NCBI GenBank assembly: GCA_963824225.1
Contig: CAWGOF010000003.1
Coordinates: forward strand, 1,922,001 to 1,986,000
Origin: CAWGOF01 sp963824225
GTDB taxonomy: Bacteria; Acidobacteriota; Polarisedimenticolia; Polarisedimenticolales; Polarisedimenticolaceae
Reading direction: 5' to 3'
DNA length: 64,000 nt
A program made the translations under genes and the position numbers. Positions 15,400 to 23,795 of the stretch are shown here, in pieces (the stretch's first letter is position 1; each line of letters begins with the position of its first letter). The notes below the pieces were generated by a model that had not been told where the DNA came from, ran no database searches, and saw nothing but the letters and a program-made list of their open reading frames with translations.

Positions 15400-15922
15400 G
15401 ACTACTCGCGGCGCTTGCGCAGTTGACAAGCGCCGTGACCGGCCGGACCGGCGTGTTCACGCGCTGGTTAGACGACACGCCTCGGGGGACCGCCACGCGG
15501 AACACACGGCTCGACCGCCGCGAATGCCCGAAGCCGTTGTTGCCCACAATGGTGAATCGGTACCGCTTCCCAGCTTCAAGGGTGAACGTGGACGCGGAAC
15601 TTGGCACCGCCACGCGACAACGGTCGCCAAACTCCGTCGGCACCTGGTTGAGTCCCGCGACAAACCGCCACCTTAGGGAAGAGCACTCATTTCCCGACGA
15701 CACCAGACGCAACACGGACTCGCCGTTATCCTCGAGAACGTCGATTACAGAGGCGGCCGTGAAGTACTCTCCCAAGCGGCTGGTGTCGACAAGGGTACCT
15801 CGATCGTCCGTTGTTACTTCAATCGGTGGCCCCGAGAAGAACACCAGCCAGATCGCTCCCATGATCGCCAGCCCTGCCAGCGATCCGATGACCAGCACCA
15901 TCGCCTTGAAGAACCTACGCAT
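15392..15922 (-). CDS. membrane-anchored hypothetical protein
   Basis: 176 residues from ATG 15922 (RRFFKAMVLVIGSLAGLAIM), followed by one membrane helix ending WLVFFSGPP. The remaining 145 residues would be outside: TVDTSRLGEYF-type strands, one Cys pair (NECSSL, GDRCRV) and a YRFTIVGNNGFGH stretch, perhaps a beta-sandwich. It begins 21 bases after an attC-like R' box (15943-15949) and carries a GTCTAAC box on the minus strand near its 3' end (15473-15467). It may therefore be an integron cassette gene. No family recognised. Confidence 0.5.
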   Translation of the reverse strand: MRRFFKAMVLVIGSLAGLAIMGAIWLVFFSGPPIEVTTDDRGTLVDTSRLGEYFTAASVIDVLEDNGESVLRLVSSGNECSSLRWRFVAGLNQVPTEFGDRCRVAVPSSASTFTLEAGKRYRFTIVGNNGFGHSRRSSRVFRVAVPRGVSSNQRVNTPVRPVTALVNCASAASSHG

Positions 15923-15942
15923 TCTCCACTCTGCTTCGTGCC

Positions 15943-16035
15943 GTCTAACGCATGCGTCAGGGGCGGCCGGCCAGCGCCGCACTGACTTCTATCGCGGGCA
16001 CTCGGCCCGCCGTCCGCTGGACGCAGTAGTTATAC
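15943..16035 (-). other. attC-like recombination site
   Basis: 93-bp imperfect palindrome with attC architecture, read on the minus strand. R'' GTATAAC (16035-16029) is followed by a 3-base spacer and an arm starting TGCGTC. A central region of about 50 bases comes next, then the matching arm ending GACGCA, a 3-base spacer and R' GTTAGAC (15949-15943). Its R'' is the exact complement of the GTTATAC box at 16513-16507, as expected for the two ends of one gene cassette. Confidence 0.55.
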
Positions 16036-16051
16036 GCTTTGGTGAGCCCAC

Positions 16052-16444
16052 CTACGTGTTGCTCGACCACATGTACCTGACCAGGGCCATGGCCAACGCG
16101 AACCCGAAACCTGACAGGAAGGTGCTCAGTCGCGTGTGCGCGCCGCGATGGCGACCGCGTGCCTTGCCAATGGCACCCATGAGCCAGCCGGCCAGGAGAG
16201 GCGTCATGACCAGATTTACCACCTGCCAAGTCGGCGACAGAATGAAGGATGCCGGAAACCAGATCAGCGAAAGACCGCCAGCAGTTGCCCCGAGCAGGCC
16301 GTAGCCTAGAAACGCCAAAGCTGGGTTTGCAGAACGACTTCGATCGGCCGTGCGCGCGATGCCCTCGAGCCCCAGCTCGAGCGCGACTTCGGCCACGAGC
16401 TGAAGTAGAAGCTCGCCTAGAACCTGAACCAAGAACTCGAGCAC
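16052..16444 (-). CDS. small membrane protein, probable cassette gene
   Basis: 130 residues. The N-terminus is an amphipathic Leu/Glu-rich helix (LEFLVQVLGELLLQLVAEVA). Three or four membrane segments follow (FLGYGLLGATAGGLSLIWF, VVNLVMTPLLAGWLMGAIG, FGFALAMALVRYMW). It is flanked by attC-like boxes at 16507 and 16029, so it is read as a cassette gene. No family recognised beyond a general small integral membrane protein. Confidence 0.55.
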   Translation of the reverse strand: MLEFLVQVLGELLLQLVAEVALELGLEGIARTADRSRSANPALAFLGYGLLGATAGGLSLIWFPASFILSPTWQVVNLVMTPLLAGWLMGAIGKARGRHRGAHTRLSTFLSGFGFALAMALVRYMWSSNT

Positions 16445-16506
16445 AGCCTGCGTTCCTTCGGCGCATTCGCGGGACTCACATGATGGCGAGCATTACCTCC
16501 AAGTGC

Positions 16507-16552
16507 GTATAACAAGATATCCGCAGCACCGCGTAATCGCGGTAACGTCGGA
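16507..16552 (-). other. partial attC-like site
   Basis: GTATAAC (16507-16513, i.e. GTTATAC on the minus strand) sits next to an interrupted palindrome: TCCG...ACCGCG, loop TAAT, CGCGGT...TCGGA. The far R'' box is not recognisable. It fits the end of the preceding attC and the start of the cassette that carries the 16052-16444 gene. Confidence 0.4.
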
Positions 16553-16917
16553 CCGGCGCAACGCAGCAACGACGACAACCGGAAAGCGACACAGCCTTCA
16601 CGAGCGACGCCGCGCAGGATGCACCGGACGGCGCCCGTCCATCAACTCCGACCGCTTCTCCGCCACCCTCGGTCGGTGCGGGCGGAGCTGGGCGCCCCAG
16701 CGGTGCCCCCGGTCGTCGCTCTCTCCGTGACGAGAGATCCGGAGAGCCAGACGGGCCAACTTCGCCCGGTCAATTTCTCGTCGACGACCGGCCACGATGC
16801 GGAGAGCTTGCCTTCGTCGCGGCACCGGCGCGGAAGTCCGCTGAGTTTCGCGCGAGGCACGGGCCCTCGAAACCGGCTGTTAAACCACAAAACACGGATT
16901 TTGGGCGGCGAACTACC
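16553..16917. other. 365 bases without a recognisable gene
   Basis: No frame with convincing composition on either strand; the longer ones are Arg- and Ser-rich and look like noise. Just after the tRNA there is an A/T-richer stretch (16875-16905). This is the 3' flank of tRNA-Asn, a common integration hot spot, but I find no second copy of the tRNA end in the window. Confidence 0.5.
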
Positions 16918-16993
<76 letters not shown>

Positions 16994-17063
16994 ACGACCC
17001 GGATGTCCGCCGCGACGCGGCATCGGCCCGGTAAAGTTACCACCGCGCGGGGGAATGGGTCAA

Positions 17064-17096
17064 CACGGCCCACGCGCGGAATCGGCGTGGGCCGTG
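17064..17096 (-). terminator. strong hairpin after the rdgB-side operon
   Basis: Perfect 12-bp stem CACGGCCCACGC / GCGTGGGCCGTG with a 9-base loop, located 16 bases beyond the stop of the small gene at 17113. There is no T-run, so it may be a rho-assisted or bidirectional stop. Confidence 0.5.
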
Positions 17097-17112
17097 CGGT
17101 CGATAGGACCGA

Positions 17113-17352
17113 TCACTCGATGACGTTGAACGTCTTCGTGGCGCGGATCACCCAGTTGTCGAGCTCGCGACGGCTGCGGGGCTGGAACACGTACACGGTC
17201 GCGACGCCCGCCTTGTGCAGGATCCGATCCTGCTCGATGCTGCCTTCACCGCTCACGTCCGTCTCCCAACACTCATCGCCCGAGATGCACACCCGAGCCG
17301 GAAGCGCCGGGTCGAAGCCGACATCGTCGCCAACGCCGAGGTCGATTCGCAA
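17113..17352 (-). CDS. hypothetical protein (79 aa)
   Basis: Follows rdgB directly on the same strand; the only in-frame start is TTG at 17352. The composition is protein-like (GDDVGFDPALPARVCISGDE, DRILHKAGVATVYVFQP, WVIRATKTFNVIE) with two Cys. No family recognised. The frame is closed upstream by the rdgB stop, so it could also be the remains of a longer gene. Confidence 0.45.
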   Translation of the reverse strand: MRIDLGVGDDVGFDPALPARVCISGDECWETDVSGEGSIEQDRILHKAGVATVYVFQPRSRRELDNWVIRATKTFNVIE

Positions 17353-17379
17353 GCGAATCGAGCAAGACGCGTTCCCGCT

Positions 17380-17994
17380 CTAGATGTAGCGGTCGAGCGC
17401 GGCGACGAGGCGCGCGAGGGCCTGGCCGCGGTGGGAGATGCGCTGCTTGTCCTCGGTCGTCAGCTCGGCCGTCGTGCAGCCGGATGGTGGGTGGAAGAAG
17501 ATCGGGTCGTAGCCGAACCCGTTCGTGCCGCGGGGCGCGGTCGTGATCTGGCCCTCGACGACGCCTTCGAACGTTTCCAGGATCTTGCCGTCCTGTGCGA
17601 GGGCCAGCACGCAGCGGAAGCGCGCGGTGCGTTTGTCCTCCGGGACGCCGGCGAGGCGCTCGAGGACGAGGTTCACTCGCCCTTGGTCGTCTAGCCCCGG
17701 GTCACCGTAGCGCGCCGAGCGAACGCCGGGATCGCCGTGGAGCGCGTCGACCTCGAGGCCCGAGTCGTCCGCGAGCACGAGTGCGTCGGTGCGGGAGGAC
17801 CACGCTCGGGCCTTGATGCGCGCGTTCTCCTCGAACGTGGCTCCGGTCTCGGGGACGGGCGTCTGGTCTTCGATCGCGTCGAGGCCGCGCACATCCATCT
17901 CTGTGCCGGAGAGGGCCAGCGCGAGCGCGATCTCCCTGCGCTTTCCCTCGTTCTCGGTCGCAACAACGAGGCCGACGGGACGTCGGCCCCTCAT
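17380..17994 (-). CDS. rdgB: XTP/dITP diphosphatase (HAM1/RdgB)
   Basis: 204 residues. It removes non-canonical purine triphosphates (XTP, dITP, ITP) by hydrolysis to the monophosphate and pyrophosphate, keeping them out of DNA. Family signatures: VVATENEGKRREI at the N-terminus, the LADDSGLEVDAL metal-binding segment near residue 74, and GTNGFGYDPIF near 156. Its start overlaps the rph stop by 4 bases. It is the last recognised member of the amidase-GerMN-murI-rph-rdgB cluster. Confidence 0.95.
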   Translation of the reverse strand: MRGRRPVGLVVATENEGKRREIALALALSGTEMDVRGLDAIEDQTPVPETGATFEENARIKARAWSSRTDALVLADDSGLEVDALHGDPGVRSARYGDPGLDDQGRVNLVLERLAGVPEDKRTARFRCVLALAQDGKILETFEGVVEGQITTAPRGTNGFGYDPIFFHPPSGCTTAELTTEDKQRISHRGQALARLVAALDRYI

Positions 17995-18740
17995 CGGGCC
18001 TTGAGCAGCAGGTCGAGCGCCTTCGTCCCGAGCGCCTGGCGCTGCAGCGCGATCAGCGCGTCAATCCCCTGGTCGGCGTGGCGCAGGAGACCGTCGAGGT
18101 CCTCCTTGGCGAACGGCGTCGATTCGGCGGTGCCCTGGAGCTCGACGTACCGCCCGCCGTCCGTGCGCACGACGTTCATGTCGACGTCGGCGGCCGAGTC
18201 CTCGTTGTAGTCGAGGTCGAGGGTCGGCGTGCCGTCGAGGATTCCGACCGACACGGCGGCGACCATGCCGCGCAGCGGCGGCCGCGTGATCGCGTTCCGC
18301 TCGCGCAGGCGCGCGAGCGCGATTCCGAGCGCGACGAAGCCGCCGGTGATGCTCGCGGTGCGCGTTCCGCCGTCGGCCTGGAGCACCTCGCAGTCGACCC
18401 ACAGCGTGCGCTCGCCGAGCGTCTTGCGATCGACGACGCTGCGCATTGCGCGGCCGATCAGGCGCTGGATCTCCATCGTGCGCCCGGACAGCCTGCCGCG
18501 GCTCGCCTCGCGCGGCGTGCGCTGGGTCGTCGCCGCGGGGATCATCGAGTACTCGCTCGTGATCCAGCCCTGGTTCTGTCCCGAGAGGAAGACGGGCACC
18601 TTGTCCTCGACCGACGCGTTGCACAGAACGCGTGTCTGCCCGATCGAGATCAGCACCGAGCCGAGCGGCTGGCTCAGGTAGTCCGGCACGATCTCGACCG
18701 GCCGGAGGTCGCTTCCGCTCCTGCCGTCGCGGCGCGTCAT
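17991..18740 (-). CDS. rph: ribonuclease PH
   Basis: 249 residues from the ATG that overlaps the murI stop. It is a phosphate-dependent 3'-5' exoribonuclease that trims tRNA 3' ends. Recognised by DLRPVEIVPDYL, GQTRVLCNASVEDKVP, EYSMIPAATTQRTPRE, EIQRLIGRAMRSVVD and the VDCEVLQADGGTRTASITG segment. The C-terminal DLDYNEDSAADVDMNVV is also typical. Normal length. A longer frame exists upstream, but the overlapping ATG and family alignment favour this start. Confidence 0.96.
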   Translation of the reverse strand: MTRRDGRSGSDLRPVEIVPDYLSQPLGSVLISIGQTRVLCNASVEDKVPVFLSGQNQGWITSEYSMIPAATTQRTPREASRGRLSGRTMEIQRLIGRAMRSVVDRKTLGERTLWVDCEVLQADGGTRTASITGGFVALGIALARLRERNAITRPPLRGMVAAVSVGILDGTPTLDLDYNEDSAADVDMNVVRTDGGRYVELQGTAESTPFAKEDLDGLLRHADQGIDALIALQRQALGTKALDLLLKAR

Positions 18741-19561
18741 CGCCGCTCGCGCTCGGCGCGGTCGAGGCTCGCCCACTCGAGGCAGCGGATCGTTCGTCCG
18801 AGGAACCGCTCGGCGACGACCTGGAACGGCTCGGGGGCGTCCGTCACATAGAAATGATGCTCGGGGGACGCATCTTTTTCCGCTGGCAGATCCGGCTCGT
18901 GGGCGAAGAGCGCCCGGACCTCCTGGGCCACGCTCTCGGCCGAGTCGACGAGCGCGACATCGTTACCCACCGCCTCGCCGATCACAGTTCGCAGCAGCGG
19001 GTAGTGCGTGCAGCCGAGGACGAGGACGTCGACCTTGGCCCGGCGAAACGGCTCGAGGTACGTCTTCGCGACCTCGCGGGCGACGTCGTTGTCGGTCCAG
19101 CCTTCTTCGGCGAGCGGAACGAACAGCGGGCAGGCCTGACTGAGCACCTCGGCGTCGGGGCGCAGGGCCTGGATCGCACGCTTGTAGGCGCCGCTCGCAA
19201 CCGTGGCCCGGGTGCCGATCACGCCTATGCGGCCCGATTCGCTTTCCTTGACGGCGCGTCGTGCGCCGGGCTCGATGACGCCGAGAATCGGAAAGTGCGA
19301 GCGCTCGCGCATCGCGTCGAGCGCGACCGAGGATGCCGTGTTGCACGCGACCACGATCAGCTTGACCTTCTGGCGCTCGAGGAAGTCCGCCGCTTCGAGC
19401 GAGTACCGCGTGACCGTCTCGGCCGAGCGCGTGCCGTACGGTACGCGCGCCGTATCGCCGAGGTACACCATCGATTCCGTGGGCAACGCGCGCTCGAGCG
19501 CGTGGAACACGGTCAGACCGCCCACGCCCGAGTCGAAGACGCCGATCGATCGAGCGTCCAA
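18737..19561 (-). CDS. murI: glutamate racemase
   Basis: 274 residues. It makes D-glutamate from L-glutamate for peptidoglycan precursors. Both catalytic Cys are present: VACNTASS near residue 73 and LGCTHYP near 184, with the N-terminal GVFDSGVGGLTV and YLGDTARVPYG motifs. It overlaps rph at its end and lies 7 bases after the GerMN gene, in a cluster with the cell-wall amidase. Confidence 0.96.
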   Translation of the reverse strand: MDARSIGVFDSGVGGLTVFHALERALPTESMVYLGDTARVPYGTRSAETVTRYSLEAADFLERQKVKLIVVACNTASSVALDAMRERSHFPILGVIEPGARRAVKESESGRIGVIGTRATVASGAYKRAIQALRPDAEVLSQACPLFVPLAEEGWTDNDVAREVAKTYLEPFRRAKVDVLVLGCTHYPLLRTVIGEAVGNDVALVDSAESVAQEVRALFAHEPDLPAEKDASPEHHFYVTDAPEPFQVVAERFLGRTIRCLEWASLDRAERERR

Positions 19562-19568
19562 GCGCGCC

Positions 19569-20153
19569 TCAGATCTCGACCTTCTGGATCAGCGACAGGT
19601 CGGCCGGGAGCGGCCGCCTGAGGTCCATGTGGCCGTTTAGGGTCTCGATCGGCGCGCCCTCGACGAGGAGGCCGACCTTCTTGACCTCGGGCACGTTGGC
19701 CACGACCGAGTCGATGATCGCGTAGACGGTCAGGAGCTCGGTCATGCTGCCCCCACCGAGGGCGGTCAGCTCGGACGAGAAATCGAGGTAGGCGATGCCG
19801 CCGTCGAGGACGTACGCCTGGCGCAGGCGCGTCCCGGGAGGCACGGCGGCGAGAGCCCCGTCTTCCGTCGGGCCCGACAGCAGATCGGACACGATCTGCT
19901 TGATCTGATCGCCCGACGCCGGCGTGACGAAGATCTCGCGGTCTTCGGCGACGAGGCCGGTTCCGTTCGCGCTCGGGAAGTACACCCGCACCTGGCTCCG
20001 CGGGACTTCGCTCGTCGTTGTCGGGGCGCCGCTCGGCTCCGGGGCGTCTTCGGTCGGAGCTGCGGGTTCCGCTTCCGCTTGCGGGCGCGGGGCGTCGGTT
20101 CCCCGACAGCCGACGAGCGCGAGCGCGAGCGCGAACGCCAGCGAGACCTTCAC
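19569..20153 (-). CDS. GerMN-domain lipoprotein
   Basis: 194 residues from a GTG that overlaps the amidase stop (GTGA). The leader FALALALVGCRG carries a lipobox, so the mature protein should be lipid-anchored. A Pro/Glu/Ala-rich linker of about 40 residues follows, then a GerMN domain (VRVYFPSANGTGLVAEDREI, DLLSGPTEDG, AYLDFSSELT). GerMN domains are found with cell-wall amidases and sporulation proteins. Here the partner is the coupled amidase gene. Confidence 0.88.
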   Translation of the reverse strand: MKVSLAFALALALVGCRGTDAPRPQAEAEPAAPTEDAPEPSGAPTTTSEVPRSQVRVYFPSANGTGLVAEDREIFVTPASGDQIKQIVSDLLSGPTEDGALAAVPPGTRLRQAYVLDGGIAYLDFSSELTALGGGSMTELLTVYAIIDSVVANVPEVKKVGLLVEGAPIETLNGHMDLRRPLPADLSLIQKVEI

Positions 20154-21277
20154 GGCGCGCCGAGGCCGGTCAGCCGGTCCACGCGAGCCAGGTACTCGTT
20201 GATCGCTGCGGCGAGCGCGCGGACGACCTGCTCCCGGTAGTCGCCGCCGCGGAGCCGCTGCTCCTCGTCGGGGCTCGTGATGAACCCGACCTCGACAAGG
20301 ATCGCGGGCATCGTCGCGCCCATCAGCACGCGGAACGGCGCCTGGCGCACGCCGCGATCGCGCGTCCCGGCGACCTCGTTCAGCCGGCGCTGGATGCTCT
20401 CGGCGAGCTGGCTGCTCTCGGCCAGGTACTGGTTCTGGGCCAGGTCCCACAGCACGAGGTCGAGCGCATTCGACGCGCTGCCGCCTGCGCCTGCGCGGCC
20501 GCCCGCCGCGGCGCCGGAGGATCCGGCGTCGTTCTCCTGCGCGGCGAGCGTGCGGGCCTCGTCGTCGGTCGCCGATTTCGCGAGGTAGTACGTCTCGGCG
20601 CCGTTCGCGTTGCGCCGCACCGACGCGTTGAGGTGGATCGAGAGGAACAAGTCGGCGCGGTTGTGGTTCGCGATGGCGCTGCGCTCATCCAAGCCGACGA
20701 GCCGGTCCTCGTCGCGCGTGAGCACGACGTCGGTCGATCCGCGGTCGAGCTCGCTGCGCAGGCGCCGCGCGAGGTCGAGCGTGACGTCCTTCTCCTGCAG
20801 GCCCGAGGGACCGGTCGCACCGGTCTCGACGCCGCCATGGCCCGGGTCGATGACCACGACACGGCGTCGCGGATCGCGCGTCGGTGGGGCCTGGGACACA
20901 GGGTCAGCGTCCGACGAGCGCGAGCCCTGCAGGTCGAGGATCAGACGGAACGGGTTGAGCAGCTCGAACGACTCGTAGCTCCGGTAGCCCGGCCCGGTGA
21001 ACAGCTTCAGGACACGGTCGTCGTCGAGGTCGTAGCGCGCGAGGATCGCGTCGCCCAGCCGCTTCGACGACGGATCGAGCTTGACCCTCTCGGCGAACAC
21101 GATCTCGAGCCCGTCGTCGACCGTGCGGACCTCGTACGTGACGGGCGCGGCGTGGGTCAGAACGAGCCGCGTGGTCGGGCCCGACGTGTCGACCGACACG
21201 CGCACGAGCGCTCGCTCGGCCGAAGCCGGGAGCACGATCGCGGCGCAGATAAGAAGGATGAGGGCCAGTCGTCGCAC
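20150..21277 (-). CDS. N-acetylmuramoyl-L-alanine amidase (AMIN + Amidase_3)
   Basis: 375 residues from GTG 21277, with GGGGAG upstream. Signal peptide RRLALILLICAAIVLPASA, then an AMIN domain (residues 25-115) that targets the wall. The zinc amidase domain has VVIDPGHGGVETGATG (His ligand), a Glu in LQEKDVTLDLARRLR, SIHLNAS (His) and the catalytic Glu in ILVEVGFITS. It cleaves the bond between muramic acid and the stem peptide, probably in cell separation. A Gly/Ala-rich insert near residue 250 is unusual. Confidence 0.93.
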   Translation of the reverse strand: MRRLALILLICAAIVLPASAERALVRVSVDTSGPTTRLVLTHAAPVTYEVRTVDDGLEIVFAERVKLDPSSKRLGDAILARYDLDDDRVLKLFTGPGYRSYESFELLNPFRLILDLQGSRSSDADPVSQAPPTRDPRRRVVVIDPGHGGVETGATGPSGLQEKDVTLDLARRLRSELDRGSTDVVLTRDEDRLVGLDERSAIANHNRADLFLSIHLNASVRRNANGAETYYLAKSATDDEARTLAAQENDAGSSGAAAGGRAGAGGSASNALDLVLWDLAQNQYLAESSQLAESIQRRLNEVAGTRDRGVRQAPFRVLMGATMPAILVEVGFITSPDEEQRLRGGDYREQVVRALAAAINEYLARVDRLTGLGAP

Positions 21278-21347
21278 CGGTGCGCTCCCCGAGAACGGCA
21301 AAGATTGTGTCACAGGGCGCGACGGCGCAACTACGGCGGGGTCGGTG

Positions 21348-21749
21348 TCAGTCGGCCTTCTTCTTCGGCTCTTCCTTCTTGTCCGACTTCTCCGACTTGG
21401 GCTGGGCCTTGGCGTCGGGCGCCACCTTGGGCGCAGGCGCCTTCTCCGGTGTCGCGGGCGGTGCGACGAGGTCGGCGACCGGGCCCTGGAACGCGTAGAT
21501 GTCCTCGACCGTCTGGAAGAACCCGGCGCTCCCCGTAGGTGGCACCTTGGACGCGTCGGCCGTGGTCGGCGCAGCGCAGGCCTGGCCCGCGGCGGCCTGG
21601 CCCGCGGCCGGTTTTGCCGGATCGCCGGCCTTGGTGGCGGCGGCCTTCTTCGCTGCCTTGTCGTCCTTCTTCTGGATCTCGACTTTGCTCGCGAAGAGCG
21701 GGCCTGCGAAAAGGGCCAAGGCAACGGCAACGGCGGCGATGCGTCTCAC
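21348..21749 (-). CDS. secreted low-complexity protein (133 aa)
   Basis: Signal peptide RRIAAVAVALALFAGPLFA, then Lys/Ala/Pro-rich sequence (KKDDKAAKKAAATKAGDPAK) with one more ordered patch (AGFFQTVEDIYAFQGPVADL) and a KSEKSDKKEEPKKK tail. No family recognised. Its start is 58 bases from the divergent M48 protease start, so they may share a control region. Confidence 0.65.
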   Translation of the reverse strand: MRRIAAVAVALALFAGPLFASKVEIQKKDDKAAKKAAATKAGDPAKPAAGQAAAGQACAAPTTADASKVPPTGSAGFFQTVEDIYAFQGPVADLVAPPATPEKAPAPKVAPDAKAQPKSEKSDKKEEPKKKAD

Positions 21750-21806
21750 GGGGCTCCCTCCGGGTTCGTGTGCCGTATTCTATACCCCCAACCGAGGGAG
21801 GGCGAC

Positions 21807-23288
21807 ATGAGCAACGTCTTGGGCCTTCTCGTCCTCGGCGCCTTCGCGGTCCTGGCGTCGGGCGAGGTGTGGCGCGAGAGAGAGACGTTCCCGCCCGCGG
21901 CGGGCCCGTCGACGATCGCGATCGCCCCGTCGGGGAAGCCGTCGAAGAAGGCCCACTCCGCCGAGGTCGTGGTCACGGCGAAGGACGGGTCGGGCCGGCC
22001 CGTCGCCGGCTTGGCCGTGACGGTCCTGGGACTCTTCCACAAGGCGCACAAGATCGAGAAGGCGGCGACCGATGCCCAGGGTCAGATCAAGATCCAGGGC
22101 ACCGGCGTGACCGGTCTCGCGCTCGGCTTCACGTGGGACGGGGGCGCGAAGACGATCAAGGCGCGGTTCGAGCCGGGAGACAAGGGCTGGCGCCTGGCCG
22201 AGGCGCCGTACAAGAGGATCCTCGACGGCCAGGACGATGGCTCGTGCAAGAACCTGTTCGTGCTCACGCGGGACGGGGCGACCGGGCCGTACCGGCTCGC
22301 GTTCCACGTCCCGGCGTCGCTCATCGAGTGCGAGCAGCTGGCCTACGGCACCGAGCGCAAGGTCGCCGAGCTCGTGCGTCTCGAGGGGATCGGCGCGCGC
22401 GACGTCAACGCCGGCGACAAGAACTCGTTCAGCGCGAGCGACGAGCAGAAGATCGGCCTCGAGGCCTCGACCCAGTTCGACGGGCAGTTCCAGAAGATCG
22501 ACGATCCGCAGATCGTGGGCTACGTGCAGCGCGTGATGGAGAAGGTCGTCGCGGCCTCGGACGCGCCGAAGATGCCGATCCACCTGCGCGTCGTGCACAC
22601 GAACGACGTCAACGCGTTCGTCACCGCAGGCGGCCACGTGTACGTGTTCACCGGACTGATCGCGATGGCCCAGAACGAGTCGCAGCTCGCCGGTGTGCTG
22701 GCCCACGAGGGATCGCACGCGATCGCGCGCCACGTGACCGAGGGCGCGACGCGGGGGCAGAAGGCGCAGACCGGTGCGGCGCTCGGCAGCGCGGCTCTCG
22801 CGGCGCTCCTCGGCGCGGACGAAGGGAGCCAGCAGCTGATCGACCAGGGCGTGGGCCAGGCCGCCGGGCTCCTCACGCTGCGCTACGATCGGCGCAGCGA
22901 GACCGAGGCCGACCTCCTGGGCACGCAGTATCTGTGGAAGGCCGGCTGGGATCCCGAGGCGATCGCCCGGTTCTTCGAGCTGCTCGAGAAGCAGAGCGGC
23001 GGGTCGGGCGGCGGCACGCCGCAGTGGATGTCGACACACCCGTCGCACGAGAAGCGCGTGCAGAACGGGATCCTGTGGAGCCGGGCGTTCCTGCCGCCGC
23101 GCGACAAGTATCTCCTCGACACGGCCGAGTTCCAGGCGGTGCGGGCGCGGGTGCGGAAGCTCCCGCCACCGAAGTCGACCGCCCAGACAGCGGGGCAGAC
23201 GAAGAGCCTGGTGCAGCTGATGGAGGAGACGCCGACCTGGCGGACGGTCGTCCCCGCGGCGGCCGCCGCGGCGGAGGCGCCCAAGTAG
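21807..23288 (+). CDS. secreted M48-family metalloprotease
   Basis: 493 residues from ATG 21807. A short hydrophobic leader (VLGLLVLGAFAVLASG) is followed by a carboxypeptidase-regulatory-type beta domain (VVVTAKDGSGRPVAGLAVTV). The peptidase domain starts near residue 215. Zinc ligands are the HEGSH of VLAHEGSHAIARH near 299 and the Glu of SETEADLLGTQYL near 366. Related to BepA/YggG-type periplasmic proteases, which handle misfolded outer-membrane proteins. The terminal Ala-rich tail is low-complexity. It converges with the next gene with no gap. Confidence 0.9.
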   Translation: MSNVLGLLVLGAFAVLASGEVWRERETFPPAAGPSTIAIAPSGKPSKKAHSAEVVVTAKDGSGRPVAGLAVTVLGLFHKAHKIEKAATDAQGQIKIQGTGVTGLALGFTWDGGAKTIKARFEPGDKGWRLAEAPYKRILDGQDDGSCKNLFVLTRDGATGPYRLAFHVPASLIECEQLAYGTERKVAELVRLEGIGARDVNAGDKNSFSASDEQKIGLEASTQFDGQFQKIDDPQIVGYVQRVMEKVVAASDAPKMPIHLRVVHTNDVNAFVTAGGHVYVFTGLIAMAQNESQLAGVLAHEGSHAIARHVTEGATRGQKAQTGAALGSAALAALLGADEGSQQLIDQGVGQAAGLLTLRYDRRSETEADLLGTQYLWKAGWDPEAIARFFELLEKQSGGSGGGTPQWMSTHPSHEKRVQNGILWSRAFLPPRDKYLLDTAEFQAVRARVRKLPPPKSTAQTAGQTKSLVQLMEETPTWRTVVPAAAAAAEAPK

Positions 23289-23663
23289 CTACGACGCTTC
23301 GGGGACCGTGTCCCAGGCCGCCGGGCGGACGACCTTGCCGCGCACGCGCTGCACGAGACCGTCGAACGCCTGCTCGCGCATGCGCACGGGCACGCCCGAG
23401 GCGATGCTGCGCTGTCCGCACGAGCGGCACACGAGCTTCTCACCGGGCTCCGGCGTGTCGCCGACCAGGTCGCAGCCGCACGTGGCGCACACGACGCGCT
23501 CGAGCGGACGCACGGTGACGCGGCACTCGCCATCGACGAAGTCGAGGCGCAGGTAGCAGCGCCAGCGCAACGAGTCCTCGCGAGAGTTCAAGATCAGCTC
23601 CATGCGCGACGGGGCGTCGGCGTTCAACAGCACGCTGCCCCAGGGTAGCTTGACCAGTTCCAT
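23289..23663 (-). CDS. zinc-ribbon hypothetical protein (124 aa)
   Basis: Start at ATG 23663 with GGAGG upstream. The N-terminal half is beta-rich (VKLPWGSVLLNADAPSRMEL, LRWRCYLRLDFVDGECRV). The middle has a zinc ribbon CATCGCD...CRSCG, and the tail is basic. It could be a small regulator or a nucleic-acid-binding protein; no family recognised. Confidence 0.65.
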   Translation of the reverse strand: MELVKLPWGSVLLNADAPSRMELILNSREDSLRWRCYLRLDFVDGECRVTVRPLERVVCATCGCDLVGDTPEPGEKLVCRSCGQRSIASGVPVRMREQAFDGLVQRVRGKVVRPAAWDTVPEAS

Positions 23664-23795
23664 CGTCGATCCTCCGTCGTCGATCCGACGCGTTGTCGCT
23701 CGACGCTGCCCTCGAATCGTAGGCGCACGTCTGCGGCGCCGGTATCCGGACAGTGCCCTAGGCACCCTGAGAACATCACCCGAGAAACGGGGGGT

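Noticed and set aside
15395..15473. A second complete attC site ending near 15395
   Set aside because: The R'' box GTCTAAC is present, but no proper R' box or balanced arms follow within 100 bases, so only the box is reported.
16860..16890. A stretch similar to the tRNA-Asn anticodon arm (GGCTGTTAAACCAC), possibly an att duplicate
   Set aside because: The match covers about 14 bases with an extra base and is in the opposite orientation to the tRNA, so it does not behave as an integration repeat.
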